Origin: an uncultured Mycoplasmatota bacterium
GTDB taxonomy: Bacteria; Bacillota_I; Bacilli_A; RF39; UBA660
Direction: 5' to 3'
NCBI GenBank assembly: GCA_900552495.1
Contig: URZY01000009.1
Span: 4,571 to 68,570 of the forward strand
DNA: 64,000 bases
Shown: positions 53,469 to 62,549 of the stretch, one piece after another
Layout: every line of letters begins with the position of its first letter
Numbering within the stretch: the stretch's first letter is position 1
Program-made: the position numbers and the translations under genes
The notes under the pieces: model-generated
The model's database searches: none
What the model was told of the DNA's origin: nothing
Seen by the model: the letters and a program-made list of their open reading frames with translations, nothing else

Positions 53469-54203
53469 CTATTCAATTATTTTTATTTCTGCAGGAACAA
53501 TATCTTCTATTATTGTATTGCAATAAGCACACCTAGTTTTACTGCCTCGATTTAAATCATTTAAAGCTCCACAATTTGGACAACTAATAGTAATAAAATC
53601 TTTTTCTTTCTTTCTTTTTTCAATTGTGTAATAAATTATTTCCTTATCAATTTCATTAAGTTTGATACCATTTAGTAAGTTACTATTATATAAAGCATTA
53701 ATTTCTTGATATATCTTTTCTTTGGTTTCCGCTAAATTTTCATTTGTTACACCAGGCATGCGACAAGCTATTTCTGAAAGAGATAAATGATTATAATAAA
53801 TATATGGTTTGTACTTTTCAATTAGTTTAAATTCTTCTTCATTGCAAGCATAAAGCATTCCATTTTTATGATCTAGACTATAAGTTCCTAATTGACGTTT
53901 GTTTTTTAAATATTTTATTTTTAAAATACATTCTTCGTATGAGCAATTGGCTTTTTCAGCAATTTTTCTTATATCTCTTAGTTTGTCTACTTCTATTAAG
54001 TTGTAAATTTTATTTATTTTTATTTCAAAATTACTGTCAACCGGAACAACATTATCATAAAATTTGGCATAGCGTTGGTATGACGGCTCATTAACCGTTC
54101 CTGTTTTGGTTATAGTCTGATATTGATGCTTAGTTTTAATAATTAGTAATATACCGATGATAATTACTAATATCGAGATAATTATTAATAGTATTGATTC
54201 CAT
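53469..54203 (-). CDS. Membrane-anchored helix-turn-helix/zinc-ribbon protein, unknown
   Basis: A 244-residue protein with one N-terminal membrane span (about 3-22), an internal winged-helix-like region (KIYNLIEVDKLRDIRKIAEKANCSYEECILKIKYLKNKRQLGTYSLD) and a C-terminal zinc ribbon (CPNCGALNDLNRGSKTRCAYC, about 210-230). This domain set is seen in several uncharacterised membrane proteins of Bacillota. It follows the sulfatase-fold gene by two bases and precedes the cysteine-enzyme-like gene, so the three form an operon. Function unknown. Confidence 0.72.
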   Translation of the reverse strand: MESILLIIISILVIIIGILLIIKTKHQYQTITKTGTVNEPSYQRYAKFYDNVVPVDSNFEIKINKIYNLIEVDKLRDIRKIAEKANCSYEECILKIKYLKNKRQLGTYSLDHKNGMLYACNEEEFKLIEKYKPYIYYNHLSLSEIACRMPGVTNENLAETKEKIYQEINALYNSNLLNGIKLNEIDKEIIYYTIEKRKKEKDFITISCPNCGALNDLNRGSKTRCAYCNTIIEDIVPAEIKIIE

Positions 54204-54205
54204 AT

Positions 54206-55630
54206 TTATTTATATGCAAGAACGTTATTATTGTAGAAAGTTGATCTTTTGTCTAATTCATTTAATACGTACTTGTATCCTTTCTGCTCAATTAATGTTT
54301 TTTCTTTTGAATAAAGGTTCGTTCCTAAAGCTAGACGGTCATTCTCAATGTTCACCCCAAGAGCAGCTAGAGTGGTTGGAAACATATCTAGGGTAGAAAA
54401 TTTCCTGTTGGTCGTGTATTTAGTAGTTGCTGATGAATTAATAATAACATTGTAGATTGTTCTTGTATAGTCTTTAGGAAGATCTTTAAAATAATCGGTA
54501 TCCATACTTAGGTGATCACCAACTAAAATTACTACTGTATCCTCATAAAAGTCTTGTGTTTGTAGCCAAGTGAGAAAGGCGGCTATTTTAGAGTCGGCAC
54601 AGCTGATAACATTTGAGTATTGATCAGCATATTTTTTTTCACAGGTTTTGGCTAAATAGCCATCCTCAAAGTGAGTATCAACTGTTAGCATAGTATAATT
54701 AAATGGCTCTTTAGATTTAGCTATTTCTGTCAATTGCTCTTTTGCCTTAGTAAATAAATCATCATCATCAAATCCCCACCAAACAATATCATTTTCTGTC
54801 ATTGCTTTTTCTTCAAGGGCAGTATTTAAATCGTATATTTTATAATTTCCATGTTTTTCAAAATATTGTTTACGACATCCATAATTAGAATCCGATCCTA
54901 ATAACAAATAGTTGCTATAGCCATTTTCTTGTAATATATCACCAAGTGTCTTAGTATTAGGAAAAAAGTTATTTAAGTCAATAATACCATTACTGCTGAG
55001 ATTAATTTTTAGAGGAAGACCACTTGTTTGCCCTACCATAGCAGCTGCTGTCCACGCAGTTCCGTTTAAGGATAAAGCTCCGCCTTGGTGAGTGGTATTA
55101 GAAAAACTAGTGTGTTCTTTGGTTAACTTGGTTAATGTTGGGGTTAAACTTTGGTTGTTACTTCCACCATTTTTCTTATTGGTATAAGTATTCTCCATTG
55201 ATTCTAAATATATATATATTAGATTTTTTTTATTTTCAGGAAAGGTTAGTTTGACATCTTTTGTTTCGACATAATTATTTTCTATAAAATCTGATTGTTG
55301 GATTTGATTGGCAAGATAAGTAAAAAGATTTATTTTGTAGAAGTCAATGAGTAAAACTATTATTAGTAAAATAATATTTATGAACTTTTTCTGCTTAGAA
55401 AAATAGTGGTCAATAATAAATGCACTGATAAAACCTAAAATGACACCGGGTAAAAAAACTTCAATAGCAAGTGAGGAAAAGCTTTGGGTGCTTATCCCCC
55501 CTAGTGGTACTAGTAAATGAAAGAATAGTTCATCTCCAGTAAAATTTCCATAAGTATTTCTAGCCCAAAATGCGGCAAAGAATAAAGTCCAAATTAATAA
55601 ATTAATTATATAATGTCCAATTTTTTTCAT
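54206..55630 (-). CDS. Phosphoglycerol transferase / LTA-synthase-family enzyme
   Basis: A 474-residue membrane enzyme of the alkaline-phosphatase/sulfatase superfamily. Three or four membrane spans (1-110) are followed by the extracellular catalytic domain: YLESMENTY (metal Glu), GTAWTAAAMVGQTSGLPL (catalytic Thr), LGSDSNYGCRKQYF, VDTHFEDGYL and VGDHLSMD (metal Asp/His). The WTAAAMVGQTSGLP form resembles MdoB/OpgB-type phosphoglycerol transferases more than LtaS. It should move glycerol phosphate to a surface glycan or lipid. GGTGATAAT precedes the ATG. Confidence 0.85.
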   Translation of the reverse strand: MKKIGHYIINLLIWTLFFAAFWARNTYGNFTGDELFFHLLVPLGGISTQSFSSLAIEVFLPGVILGFISAFIIDHYFSKQKKFINIILLIIVLLIDFYKINLFTYLANQIQQSDFIENNYVETKDVKLTFPENKKNLIYIYLESMENTYTNKKNGGSNNQSLTPTLTKLTKEHTSFSNTTHQGGALSLNGTAWTAAAMVGQTSGLPLKINLSSNGIIDLNNFFPNTKTLGDILQENGYSNYLLLGSDSNYGCRKQYFEKHGNYKIYDLNTALEEKAMTENDIVWWGFDDDDLFTKAKEQLTEIAKSKEPFNYTMLTVDTHFEDGYLAKTCEKKYADQYSNVISCADSKIAAFLTWLQTQDFYEDTVVILVGDHLSMDTDYFKDLPKDYTRTIYNVIINSSATTKYTTNRKFSTLDMFPTTLAALGVNIENDRLALGTNLYSKEKTLIEQKGYKYVLNELDKRSTFYNNNVLAYK

Positions 55631-55672
55631 ATTATCACCTTATTTAATTATACCACTTTTAAGAGTGTTTTG

Positions 55673-55702
55673 AAAAAAAAGAAAAGGAGTCAATTCTCCT
55701 TT
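55673..55702 (-). terminator. Terminator after the FIST gene
   Basis: AAAGGAG and CTCCTTT (55,683-55,702) around a six-base loop, then TC and eight T on the minus strand. Confidence 0.8.
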
Positions 55703-55710
55703 ATTATTTA

Positions 55711-56898
55711 TTAGTTTTTACCAAAAGCGGTAAATGATAGCATTAGACCACCACAAATATTTGAAGAATGTTCATCATAGCCATATTCACCAAAGGTAAA
55801 TACTGTAATAAAAGGTACTCCTTTTGCCTCTTTGACTAATTGACTATGAACCTCAGCTAGTCGATTACCAATTCCTAATTTTCGTCCACCACAGTGAATT
55901 AAAACATAGGCAGCAGGATCGGCATACAATTGTTTTTTAACGTCCTTTAGCGTTGTGCCAGTGGAATTAATTAGTTCATCGACTGTTGCTTCTAATTGTA
56001 TAATAGCTGTTTTAGGGACGACTTTATTTCCTAAAGTAATTGTGTCATCAGCGGTAGTTCTTGTTCCCATATCATTTCCAAACATAGGATGGCGAACTAC
56101 AGTTAAATTTCCTAGCGGATCTTTTACACCTAGAGGTCTAGTGATAGAAGCAGCTAAAAGATTGCTTTTTTGTAGTGACTGTTGTGGAACATTTAACCAA
56201 GTAGCATATTTTTTTAAGGCCGAAATGCCATCTATAGAAACTAAAGTTCGATCATCTTCTACTTCGGTAATTAAACCAATATTATTTGTCTCGCGATAAG
56301 CACCGGTAAATGATGTTACAATTTCACTGTCGGTATAGAAAAAGGCAACGGCAACACCATCAGTAAAAACTTTATCATTACAAATTATTTTCCATTTACC
56401 TTCTACTGTATCGTCAGCGGCACTACCGCCAAACATTGGAACTCTTCCAATTACATCTTGGATTCCCATTAAATACTCTTCTTCTTGTCTAGGACTAGCG
56501 ACCATATAGAAGTATGCTGGTGCCCTAGTTGACTTAGCATTTTGGACTGCTTGGATAGCAACCTTTCTACCGATAGCTCGAGCATCCTTTCCGGCTTCGT
56601 GGCAGGCAAGACCAATATTTAAATTTTCATCATCTAGCATAAGCATACCGGCAAAGCCATTATCTGATGTGATAATACCATCAGGAACTATAATTGCTCC
56701 ACTACTTGTACATCCAATTATAGGTGCTTTCGTTGCAGATTGAACACCTTTGATAACTTCTTTGAGATCATTTTTTACGGATGTAAAAAGAAAGCCCAAT
56801 TTAGGATTAACTAAATTTTCTTGAGCTTTGGTAGCTGTTTCTTGGCCGGCAAGATAACTTTCAGTTTCTGTACTGTAGCCGACATTTGATTTTAACAT
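55711..56898 (-). CDS. FIST-domain protein
   Basis: A 395-residue soluble protein with FIST-N (PKLGFLFTSVKNDLKEVIKG, PIIGCTSSGAIIV, FGGSAADD near 160) and FIST-C (from about 230; VLIHCGGRKLGIGNRLAEV, the end GFTFGEYGYDEHSSNICGGLMLSFTAFGKN-like). FIST domains bind small molecules and are usually sensory or linked to amino-acid signals. It lies 19 bases after the FucO-like dehydrogenase in the same direction, so both are probably in one operon. Ligand unknown. Confidence 0.88.
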   Translation of the reverse strand: MLKSNVGYSTETESYLAGQETATKAQENLVNPKLGFLFTSVKNDLKEVIKGVQSATKAPIIGCTSSGAIIVPDGIITSDNGFAGMLMLDDENLNIGLACHEAGKDARAIGRKVAIQAVQNAKSTRAPAYFYMVASPRQEEEYLMGIQDVIGRVPMFGGSAADDTVEGKWKIICNDKVFTDGVAVAFFYTDSEIVTSFTGAYRETNNIGLITEVEDDRTLVSIDGISALKKYATWLNVPQQSLQKSNLLAASITRPLGVKDPLGNLTVVRHPMFGNDMGTRTTADDTITLGNKVVPKTAIIQLEATVDELINSTGTTLKDVKKQLYADPAAYVLIHCGGRKLGIGNRLAEVHSQLVKEAKGVPFITVFTFGEYGYDEHSSNICGGLMLSFTAFGKN

Positions 56899-56917
56899 GT
56901 TACACCTCTTCTCTTAA

Positions 56918-58069
56918 TTAGAATGCTGCATTATAAATATTGATAATATCGTCAACTGTAACTTCTCTAGGGTTTCCAGGTGTACAAGCATCATTAATGG
57001 CTTGTTTAGCAAGAGTTGGAATCATTTCCTTAGATACACCTATTTCTTTTAGAGTTTGAGGAATTCCAAGACTTAGTGAAAGTTCTCTTACAGCTTCAAC
57101 TACTTTGTCGACAGCTTCTTCATCTGTTGTATTAGACATATCTAAGCCAAAGGCAGCTCCCATATTTCTATATAAATCCGGACATACTTCACCATTAAAT
57201 TTCAAAACATGTGGTAAAAGTAGGGCATTAGCAATTCCATGTGGAGTATCAAAATAAGCTCCAAGTGAGTGAGCCATTGAATGAACTATTCCTAAACCAA
57301 CATTTGAAAAGCCCATTCCAGCAATATATTGTGCATAACCTAATTTTTCAACTGCAATCGGATCTTTGTCATTAGCAGCGGCGGCTAAGTTTTTATAAAT
57401 AAGTGACATTGCATTGATGTGGAACATATCTGGAATTAACCAAGCTGCTTTAGTAATATATCCTTCCATTGCATGAGTTAATGCATCCATACCAGTCGAA
57501 GCTGCTAAGCTTTTTGGCATCTTTTGCATTAAATCCGGATCAATAATTGCCACTTCTGGGATATCATGGGGATCAACGCAAACCATCTTCTTAGTTCGCT
57601 TGTCATCCGTAATTACATAATTAATTGTAACTTCTGCAGCGGTGCCAGCTGTTGTTGGTAATGCAATGATTGGTAATGCTTTGTTTTTTGTATCAGCAAC
57701 ACCATCAAGACTAACTACATCTTCAAATTCAGGATTTGTCATAATAATACCAATTGCCTTAGCAGTATCAATTACACTTCCCCCACCTACGGCAATAATT
57801 GCATTGATATTATTAATTTTTGCCATTGTTAGTCCATCTTGAACATTTTTAACATTTGGATTAGCTTTTACACCATCAAATACAAAGTATGGAATATCAG
57901 CTTCATCTAGTTTCTTTGTTACCATTTCCGTTACTTTAGCTTCAATTAAGGCATGATCAGTAACTAATAATACCTTTTTGTAACCTCTAGCTTTTATTTC
58001 GTCAACGACCTTCTCTCTTGAGCCGCGTCCAAAATAAGATGTTTCATTTAAAATTATTCTATTTGTCAT
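56918..58069 (-). CDS. fucO: Iron-dependent alcohol dehydrogenase, FucO/lactaldehyde-reductase-like
   Basis: A 383-residue group III dehydrogenase. The NAD-binding GGGSVIDTAKAIG motif (about 97-109), the metal-site residues Asp and His in TGMDALTHAMEGY and the HSMAHSLGAYFDTPHG motif are all present. Length fits FucO (lactaldehyde/1,2-propanediol oxidoreductase) and related alcohol dehydrogenases; substrate cannot be settled. It uses Fe2+ and NAD(H) in the cytoplasm, probably for fermentative aldehyde reduction. It starts the operon with the FIST gene. Confidence 0.9.
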   Translation of the reverse strand: MTNRIILNETSYFGRGSREKVVDEIKARGYKKVLLVTDHALIEAKVTEMVTKKLDEADIPYFVFDGVKANPNVKNVQDGLTMAKINNINAIIAVGGGSVIDTAKAIGIIMTNPEFEDVVSLDGVADTKNKALPIIALPTTAGTAAEVTINYVITDDKRTKKMVCVDPHDIPEVAIIDPDLMQKMPKSLAASTGMDALTHAMEGYITKAAWLIPDMFHINAMSLIYKNLAAAANDKDPIAVEKLGYAQYIAGMGFSNVGLGIVHSMAHSLGAYFDTPHGIANALLLPHVLKFNGEVCPDLYRNMGAAFGLDMSNTTDEEAVDKVVEAVRELSLSLGIPQTLKEIGVSKEMIPTLAKQAINDACTPGNPREVTVDDIINIYNAAF

Positions 58070-58137
58070 ATTCTAGCCTCCCTATTTTTTTTAATTATAC
58101 CATACTTTTTGATATTAGAATAGAGGTTTTAAATAAA

Positions 58138-58161
58138 AGAAAAAAAGCACACTGGTGCTTT
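58138..58161 (-). terminator. Terminator after tsaD
   Basis: AAAGCAC and GTGCTTT around a four-base loop, then a T run on the minus strand; the stem touches the tsaD stop. Confidence 0.8.
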
Positions 58162-59167
58162 ACATTAGTTTATCTTGTGATTTTGAATTTAAGGTTAAAT
58201 CTGCACGTCGCCCATCTAAATAAGCATAATAGCCAGCAGCGGCAATCATTGTTGCATTATCAGTACAATATTTCATTGGTGGAATTGATAAATCGACATT
58301 TAGCTCTTCTGCAACTTTAGTAATGGCTGCCCTTAGTCCTTGATTGGCAGCAACACCACCAGCTACTATAACAGTTTTGACTTTTTTATCAATAATTGCT
58401 TTTTTTACTTTACTAACGATTGACTCTATAGCTACTTTTTGAAATGAAGCAGCAAGGTCTTCTTGTATAAGTTGTTTTCCGCGCTGTTCCTCATTGTGAG
58501 CTAAATTTATTACAGCACTTTTTAAACCGCTAAAAGAAAAGTTATAACTATCATCTTGTAGTGGAATTGGTAATTTATAAGTAGTTGGATTCCCAACTGC
58601 AGCAAGTTTATCAATTTTTGGTCCGCCAGGGTATTCCAAACCTACTACTCTAGCTACTTTATCATAACATTCACCAATGGCATCATCCAAAGTTCCACCT
58701 AATTTATTAAAACTATAATGTTTTGGCATTTCAATTATTTCTGTGTGGCCCCCACTTACAACTATTGCTAAAAGAGGAAAATTTAATTCTTTAACGAGGC
58801 TATTTGCATAAATATGACCTACAATGTGGTGAACAGGAATTAATGGTTTTTTATGTACAAAAGCTAAAGTTTTGGCAGCTTCCAATCCGATTAGTAGTGA
58901 ACCAATCAAGCCTGGTCCATACGTGATGGCTATCGCGTCAATGTCATCCATAGTCATATTAGCCTTTTCTAAACATTCTTCCAAAACCATTGTAATATTT
59001 TTTACGTGATGGCGACTAGCAATTTCCGGAACTACACCACCAAAGTCTTTATGAACATCAATTTGTGAGGAAATTACGGTAGCTATTTCCTTTGTTCCGT
59101 TTTTGACAATTGAAGCACTAGTTTCATCACAGCTACTTTCAATTCCTAATATATACATATCTTTCAT
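58160..59167 (-). CDS. tsaD: tRNA N6-threonylcarbamoyladenosine transferase subunit TsaD
   Basis: A 335-residue ASKHA-fold enzyme that transfers threonylcarbamoyl to A37 of ANN-decoding tRNAs, with TsaB and TsaE. Motifs: LGIESSCDETSAS, EIASRHHVKNI, PLIPVHHIVGHIYAN (metal His pair HIVGH), SGGHTEI, GECYDKVARVVGLEYPGGP and VAGGVAANQGLR. GAAGGTG precedes the ATG. It lies after tsaE-tsaB-rimI and a 135-residue unknown gene, with a terminator in between, so it may have its own promoter. Confidence 0.97.
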   Translation of the reverse strand: MKDMYILGIESSCDETSASIVKNGTKEIATVISSQIDVHKDFGGVVPEIASRHHVKNITMVLEECLEKANMTMDDIDAIAITYGPGLIGSLLIGLEAAKTLAFVHKKPLIPVHHIVGHIYANSLVKELNFPLLAIVVSGGHTEIIEMPKHYSFNKLGGTLDDAIGECYDKVARVVGLEYPGGPKIDKLAAVGNPTTYKLPIPLQDDSYNFSFSGLKSAVINLAHNEEQRGKQLIQEDLAASFQKVAIESIVSKVKKAIIDKKVKTVIVAGGVAANQGLRAAITKVAEELNVDLSIPPMKYCTDNATMIAAAGYYAYLDGRRADLTLNSKSQDKLM

Positions 59168-59234
59168 TTACAACACCTTCTCGTTTTCCTTATAATTTTA
59201 ACATATTATATTTTTTTTGACTAGATGTAGGAAC

Positions 59235-59642
59235 TCATCTAATTATTGTTTTCCTATAATTATTTAATTCTTTTATTTCTTCGTCTGTTTGTAAACCATA
59301 TGTTTCAAAAATATATGCTAGTTCGTCTTTTTTTAGATTGGAGAAAACAGCATCGCTTAGAAATGTTCCATCAGACGAAAACTTCCATGGTAAGTATTTA
59401 TGATCCTCAAATATATGTAATATACCAGCGTGCATTTGTACGCCATAAATTCTACACTGAGTTGGATAGGTCGTGGTCGTTATATGACCGTTTTTATTAA
59501 CAGTCAAATTAAAGCCAAAGTGTTCACCCGCAAAAATGGCACCTGATTCTAATAGTAGTTTTTCACTTCCGGACAATAGTATATTCTCTTGTGAGCTTAG
59601 TTTTAAATCTATAGGATTTTTTATTTTGGCCTCTAGTTTCAT
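59235..59642 (-). CDS. Unknown 135-residue protein beside tsaD
   Basis: Not recognised. The sequence is a compact mix of beta and helix: MKLEAKIKNPIDLKLSSQENILLSG, an AGEHFGFNLTVNKNG segment, CRIYGVQMHAGILHIF, and a helical end KKDELAYIFETYGLQTDEEIKELNNY. It has no membrane or signal segment. CAGGAG precedes the ATG, and TATAAT lies just upstream, after the rimI terminator. It ends in TGA, one of few TGA stops here. It sits between rimI and tsaD, which hints at but does not prove a link to translation. Confidence 0.65.
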   Translation of the reverse strand: MKLEAKIKNPIDLKLSSQENILLSGSEKLLLESGAIFAGEHFGFNLTVNKNGHITTTTYPTQCRIYGVQMHAGILHIFEDHKYLPWKFSSDGTFLSDAVFSNLKKDELAYIFETYGLQTDEEIKELNNYRKTIIR

Positions 59643-59675
59643 AGTATCACTCCTGTTTTTTTCGTATTATAACAT

Positions 59676-59705
59676 AAAAGACTCTTTTTTACTAGAAAGA
59701 GTCTT
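59676..59705 (-). terminator. Terminator after rimI
   Basis: AAGACTCTTT and AAAGAGTCTT (59,678-59,705) around an eight-base loop, then TTTTA on the minus strand; the stem overlaps the rimI stop. Confidence 0.75.
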
Positions 59706-60105
59706 ATTTATTATTTTGTTTTTCCATTAAAATTCCATCGATTCCCTGATAATATCCTGGGCGGATAGCTTTTTCAACAAAGCCGTTTGATTTGTAGAGA
59801 TGAATGGCTGGATAGTTATCTTTTTTTACTTCTAAAGTAACATCTTTTTCCACAAGTTTTAAAAATTCTTGAAGTAGAATTTTCCCTTTTCCACAGTTTC
59901 TGTGGGAATTTTCAATTTCAAATTGGTTTATTTCTGATCTTTCGTAAATATCACTGTAATAAATATAACCTATAACTTGATTATCTTCTTTAAATATTAA
60001 ATATTTACCAAATGGATTTATATTTAATTCGTGTTCCACTTCATTTCTAGTTAACAGTGTTCCAGTTAATTCATCTAGATTATTTCTTGTTATTTCAATA
60101 AACAT
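59704..60105 (-). CDS. rimI: Ribosomal protein S18-alanine N-acetyltransferase-like GNAT protein
   Basis: A 133-residue GNAT acetyltransferase. It has an acetyl-CoA-binding motif A (NSHRNCGKGKILLQEFL), followed by the VEKDVTLEVKKDNYPAIHLYKSNGFVEKAIRPGYY segment typical of RimI. RimI acetylates the N-terminus of ribosomal protein S18. It follows tsaB by five bases, the usual tsaE-tsaB-rimI order. It is a little shorter than E. coli RimI but has all core motifs. Confidence 0.88.
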   Translation of the reverse strand: MFIEITRNNLDELTGTLLTRNEVEHELNINPFGKYLIFKEDNQVIGYIYYSDIYERSEINQFEIENSHRNCGKGKILLQEFLKLVEKDVTLEVKKDNYPAIHLYKSNGFVEKAIRPGYYQGIDGILMEKQNNK

Positions 60106-60109
60106 TAAT

Positions 60110-60736
60110 TTAATTCAGTTTGCTTTCTTCAGCTTCCGTCAATTTTAGATAATCGGGATTAATCGCATGTGGATTAATTGCTTCTTTATCTTGGAAGTAA
60201 TTAACTATTTTTAAAATATCAGGATTATATGATCTAGAATCAGGGAACTCATCTAATTCATCATTTGTTATAACAAGATAATTTGGTAGTTTATTTAATT
60301 CTAACATTAAATCATCTATCTTAATATGCTGTGGTTTTAAAATATTGTTGTTATTTTCATCATAAATGGCAGCAAAAACATAGCGCCTTCTAGCATCTAA
60401 CATTGGAACGCGAATAATTTTTTCGTTGTTTGAAATCATCATTGCTTCTAATGAGGTTATAGTTGTTATTGGGATGTTTAAACTCCAAGCATAAACTTTA
60501 GCAATAGTAATACCTATTCTTATACCAGTAAATGAACCGGGGCCATTAACGACTATGATCTTGTCTATTTCTTTAGCTGTTAAATTATTTTGATTAAACA
60601 TATTTACTATTTCTGGTAATGCTTCTTCTGATAGGCTGTGACCGAACTCCTTCTTCACTTCACATAGGAGTTTTCCCTCTTCAATAATACCTGAATATAA
60701 AAAACTAGATGAAGTATCTATATATAATATTCTCAT
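60110..60736 (-). CDS. tsaB: t6A biosynthesis protein TsaB
   Basis: A 208-residue ASKHA-like scaffold that dimerises with TsaD in t6A synthesis. The start ILYIDTSSSFLYSGII and the NGPGSFTGIRIGITIAKVYAWSLNIPI segment (about 65-90) are typical. It lacks catalytic metal ligands, as usual for TsaB. It overlaps the end of tsaE by 4 bases and is followed by rimI. Confidence 0.94.
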   Translation of the reverse strand: MRILYIDTSSSFLYSGIIEEGKLLCEVKKEFGHSLSEEALPEIVNMFNQNNLTAKEIDKIIVVNGPGSFTGIRIGITIAKVYAWSLNIPITTITSLEAMMISNNEKIIRVPMLDARRRYVFAAIYDENNNNILKPQHIKIDDLMLELNKLPNYLVITNDELDEFPDSRSYNPDILKIVNYFQDKEAINPHAINPDYLKLTEAEESKLN

Positions 60737-61191
60737 AATATAGCCTCACAAAGATCTTCATATTTTTTACCATATGGAGTGATCGTTATGATACGTTTAT
60801 TTTCATCTTCTGAAGAATTTTTTATTTTAATATCTAGCCTTTTTTCTGGAAGATAATCTGGAATCATATCGGCCCATTCAATAATAGTTACACCTTTTTT
60901 GGTGTAATACTCTTCAATACCAAGATCCCCTACTTTTCCATCTAGACGATATACATCCATATGATAAAGTGGCATTTCTCCAGATAAATATTCTTTTATA
61001 ATATTAAAGGTTGGAGAAGTCACTTCTTCTGTAATTTCCATTGCTTGAGCAAAGCCTTTAGTAAATACGGTTTTACCACTGCCAAGATCACCACGTAAGC
61101 AAATTACCATATTAGGAAACTTTTCTGATTCAATATTTTGCGCTAATTCAATTGTTTCTTCTTCTGAGTATGTTGTTAATTTATATTCCAT
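60733..61191 (-). CDS. tsaE: t6A biosynthesis ATPase TsaE
   Basis: A 152-residue P-loop ATPase that drives the TsaBD cycle. Walker A GDLGSGKTVFTKGF (about 34-47), switch TSPTFNIIKEYL, YHMDVYRL and the VTIIEWADMIPDYLP segment match TsaE. It leads the tsaE-tsaB-rimI operon and has an AT-rich promoter region with TATAAT near 61,213. Confidence 0.95.
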   Translation of the reverse strand: MEYKLTTYSEEETIELAQNIESEKFPNMVICLRGDLGSGKTVFTKGFAQAMEITEEVTSPTFNIIKEYLSGEMPLYHMDVYRLDGKVGDLGIEEYYTKKGVTIIEWADMIPDYLPEKRLDIKIKNSSEDENKRIITITPYGKKYEDLCEAIL

Positions 61192-61218
61192 TTCTTATCA
61201 CCTACAATTTATTATACC

Positions 61219-61244
61219 AAAAAAAAAGAGTTATACAACTCTTC
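61219..61244 (-). terminator. Terminator after the PmbA gene
   Basis: AGAGTT and AACTCT (61,227-61,242) around GTAT, then a run of nine T on the minus strand, just before the tsaE promoter region. Confidence 0.8.
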
Positions 61245-61268
61245 TATGTCACATTTATGTCAACTTGT

Positions 61269-62549
61269 CTATTCAGAAGCTATAGAAATATTCTTTATGT
61301 ATAAAGAAGGAGTCCCAACGTCTTTCCTTTGAAAAGCTAAATCATTTCCAACTTCTTCTATATTTGATAATAATTCAAAGATTGTTGTACTCATAACTGC
61401 GGGAACAAAGCCAGAGACTATTTTGCCATTTTTTACTATATAACCAAATACTTGAATGGAAATATTTCCGGTTGCCTCATTAATTGATGAACCTGATGAA
61501 CCCATTTGATCTGTTATGTATAGTCCTGAATCTAATTTGCTTAATAATTCTTCCATTGAAGCTGATGATGGAGTGACATACATATTTCTGGTACTTATTT
61601 GGCCGTAACCATTACCAGTTGAAGCAATATTCTCTAGTTTTGCTTCTTTAGAATCGTATAAATAAGTTTTTAATTTGCCATTTTCGATAATTGTTTTATT
61701 GATTGTGAAAGAAGCTTCCTTATCAAAAATTGTGTAGCCTGGGTAATTGTTGTTAAGTGGTTCTTCAACAATACTAAGCTTAGGAGAAAAGATTTTTTTA
61801 TTTAGTTTTCCATCTAAGCAAGAAGTCTTTTTTCTTATAGATTGAGCAGATAACATATTTTTTAAATTGGATATGATAGTAGTTGCAACTTTACTATCTA
61901 GTATAACATTATACTTTTTTGTTTCAAGTTTTTCTTTTGTCACCAAAAGTGTTGCTTTTTCTAAAACTTCTTTAACTATTGCTACAAAATCAATTTTTTC
62001 TTTATCTGTTACTATAATTCTTCTATCAAAGCTAGATGAACTGTCATTTTTTTCGGCTGTAGCCTCAGCAATAAAATGATAAGTATGTTCTGATGTTTGA
62101 ATGTCTAAACCCTTACTATTTATGATTCTAGTTTCTTGATAATCATCCGAATAAAAGAGTTCTAGTGATTTTATTAAGGGATAATCTTTTCTTAAATTAT
62201 CTAATTCATTAACTTTTTTTATTTCTTCTCTTATAGAAACAATCTTATTATGATTGATACTAGTTACTTTTCTTGGTTCTATAAAATCATCTTGATAATT
62301 TGTATCTGTTAAATTAATTTTCTCAATTAAAATATTTAAAATGTTTTCATCTAGATATTCTGTGTAAAGTGTTTCGACTTTATTATTTAATTCTGCTTTA
62401 ACTTGGTAAATTGTCTTATTTATATCGCTATAGTCATCTAACTTTTTATTTATATAACTTGCTTCTGTACTGATTATGGTTTCTATTGCTATTTGGATAT
62501 TTGTAAACCCCTTTTCTAGAGCTAGATTTATAAAATTCTGATAAGTCAT
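61269..62549 (-). CDS. pmbA: TldE/PmbA-like metalloprotease subunit
   Basis: A 426-residue protein of the TldD/PmbA (U62) family. The N-terminal domain is followed by the beta-rich C-terminal part (YTIFDKEASFTINKTIIENGKLKTYLYDSKEA, YGQISTRNMYVTPSSASMEELL, GSSINEATGNISIQVFGYIVKNGKIVSGF). As usual for TldE it lacks the HExxxH metal motif, which TldD supplies. It shares the stop/start TAATG with tldD, so the two subunits are translated together and form the heterodimeric protease. Confidence 0.9.
   Translation of the reverse strand: MTYQNFINLALEKGFTNIQIAIETIISTEASYINKKLDDYSDINKTIYQVKAELNNKVETLYTEYLDENILNILIEKINLTDTNYQDDFIEPRKVTSINHNKIVSIREEIKKVNELDNLRKDYPLIKSLELFYSDDYQETRIINSKGLDIQTSEHTYHFIAEATAEKNDSSSSFDRRIIVTDKEKIDFVAIVKEVLEKATLLVTKEKLETKKYNVILDSKVATTIISNLKNMLSAQSIRKKTSCLDGKLNKKIFSPKLSIVEEPLNNNYPGYTIFDKEASFTINKTIIENGKLKTYLYDSKEAKLENIASTGNGYGQISTRNMYVTPSSASMEELLSKLDSGLYITDQMGSSGSSINEATGNISIQVFGYIVKNGKIVSGFVPAVMSTTIFELLSNIEEVGNDLAFQRKDVGTPSLYIKNISIASE

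Noticed and set aside
59221..59245. The TAGATG...CATCTA hairpin after the 59,235 gene as a terminator
   Set aside because: On the minus strand it is followed by a run of A, not T; it may be a simple hairpin.
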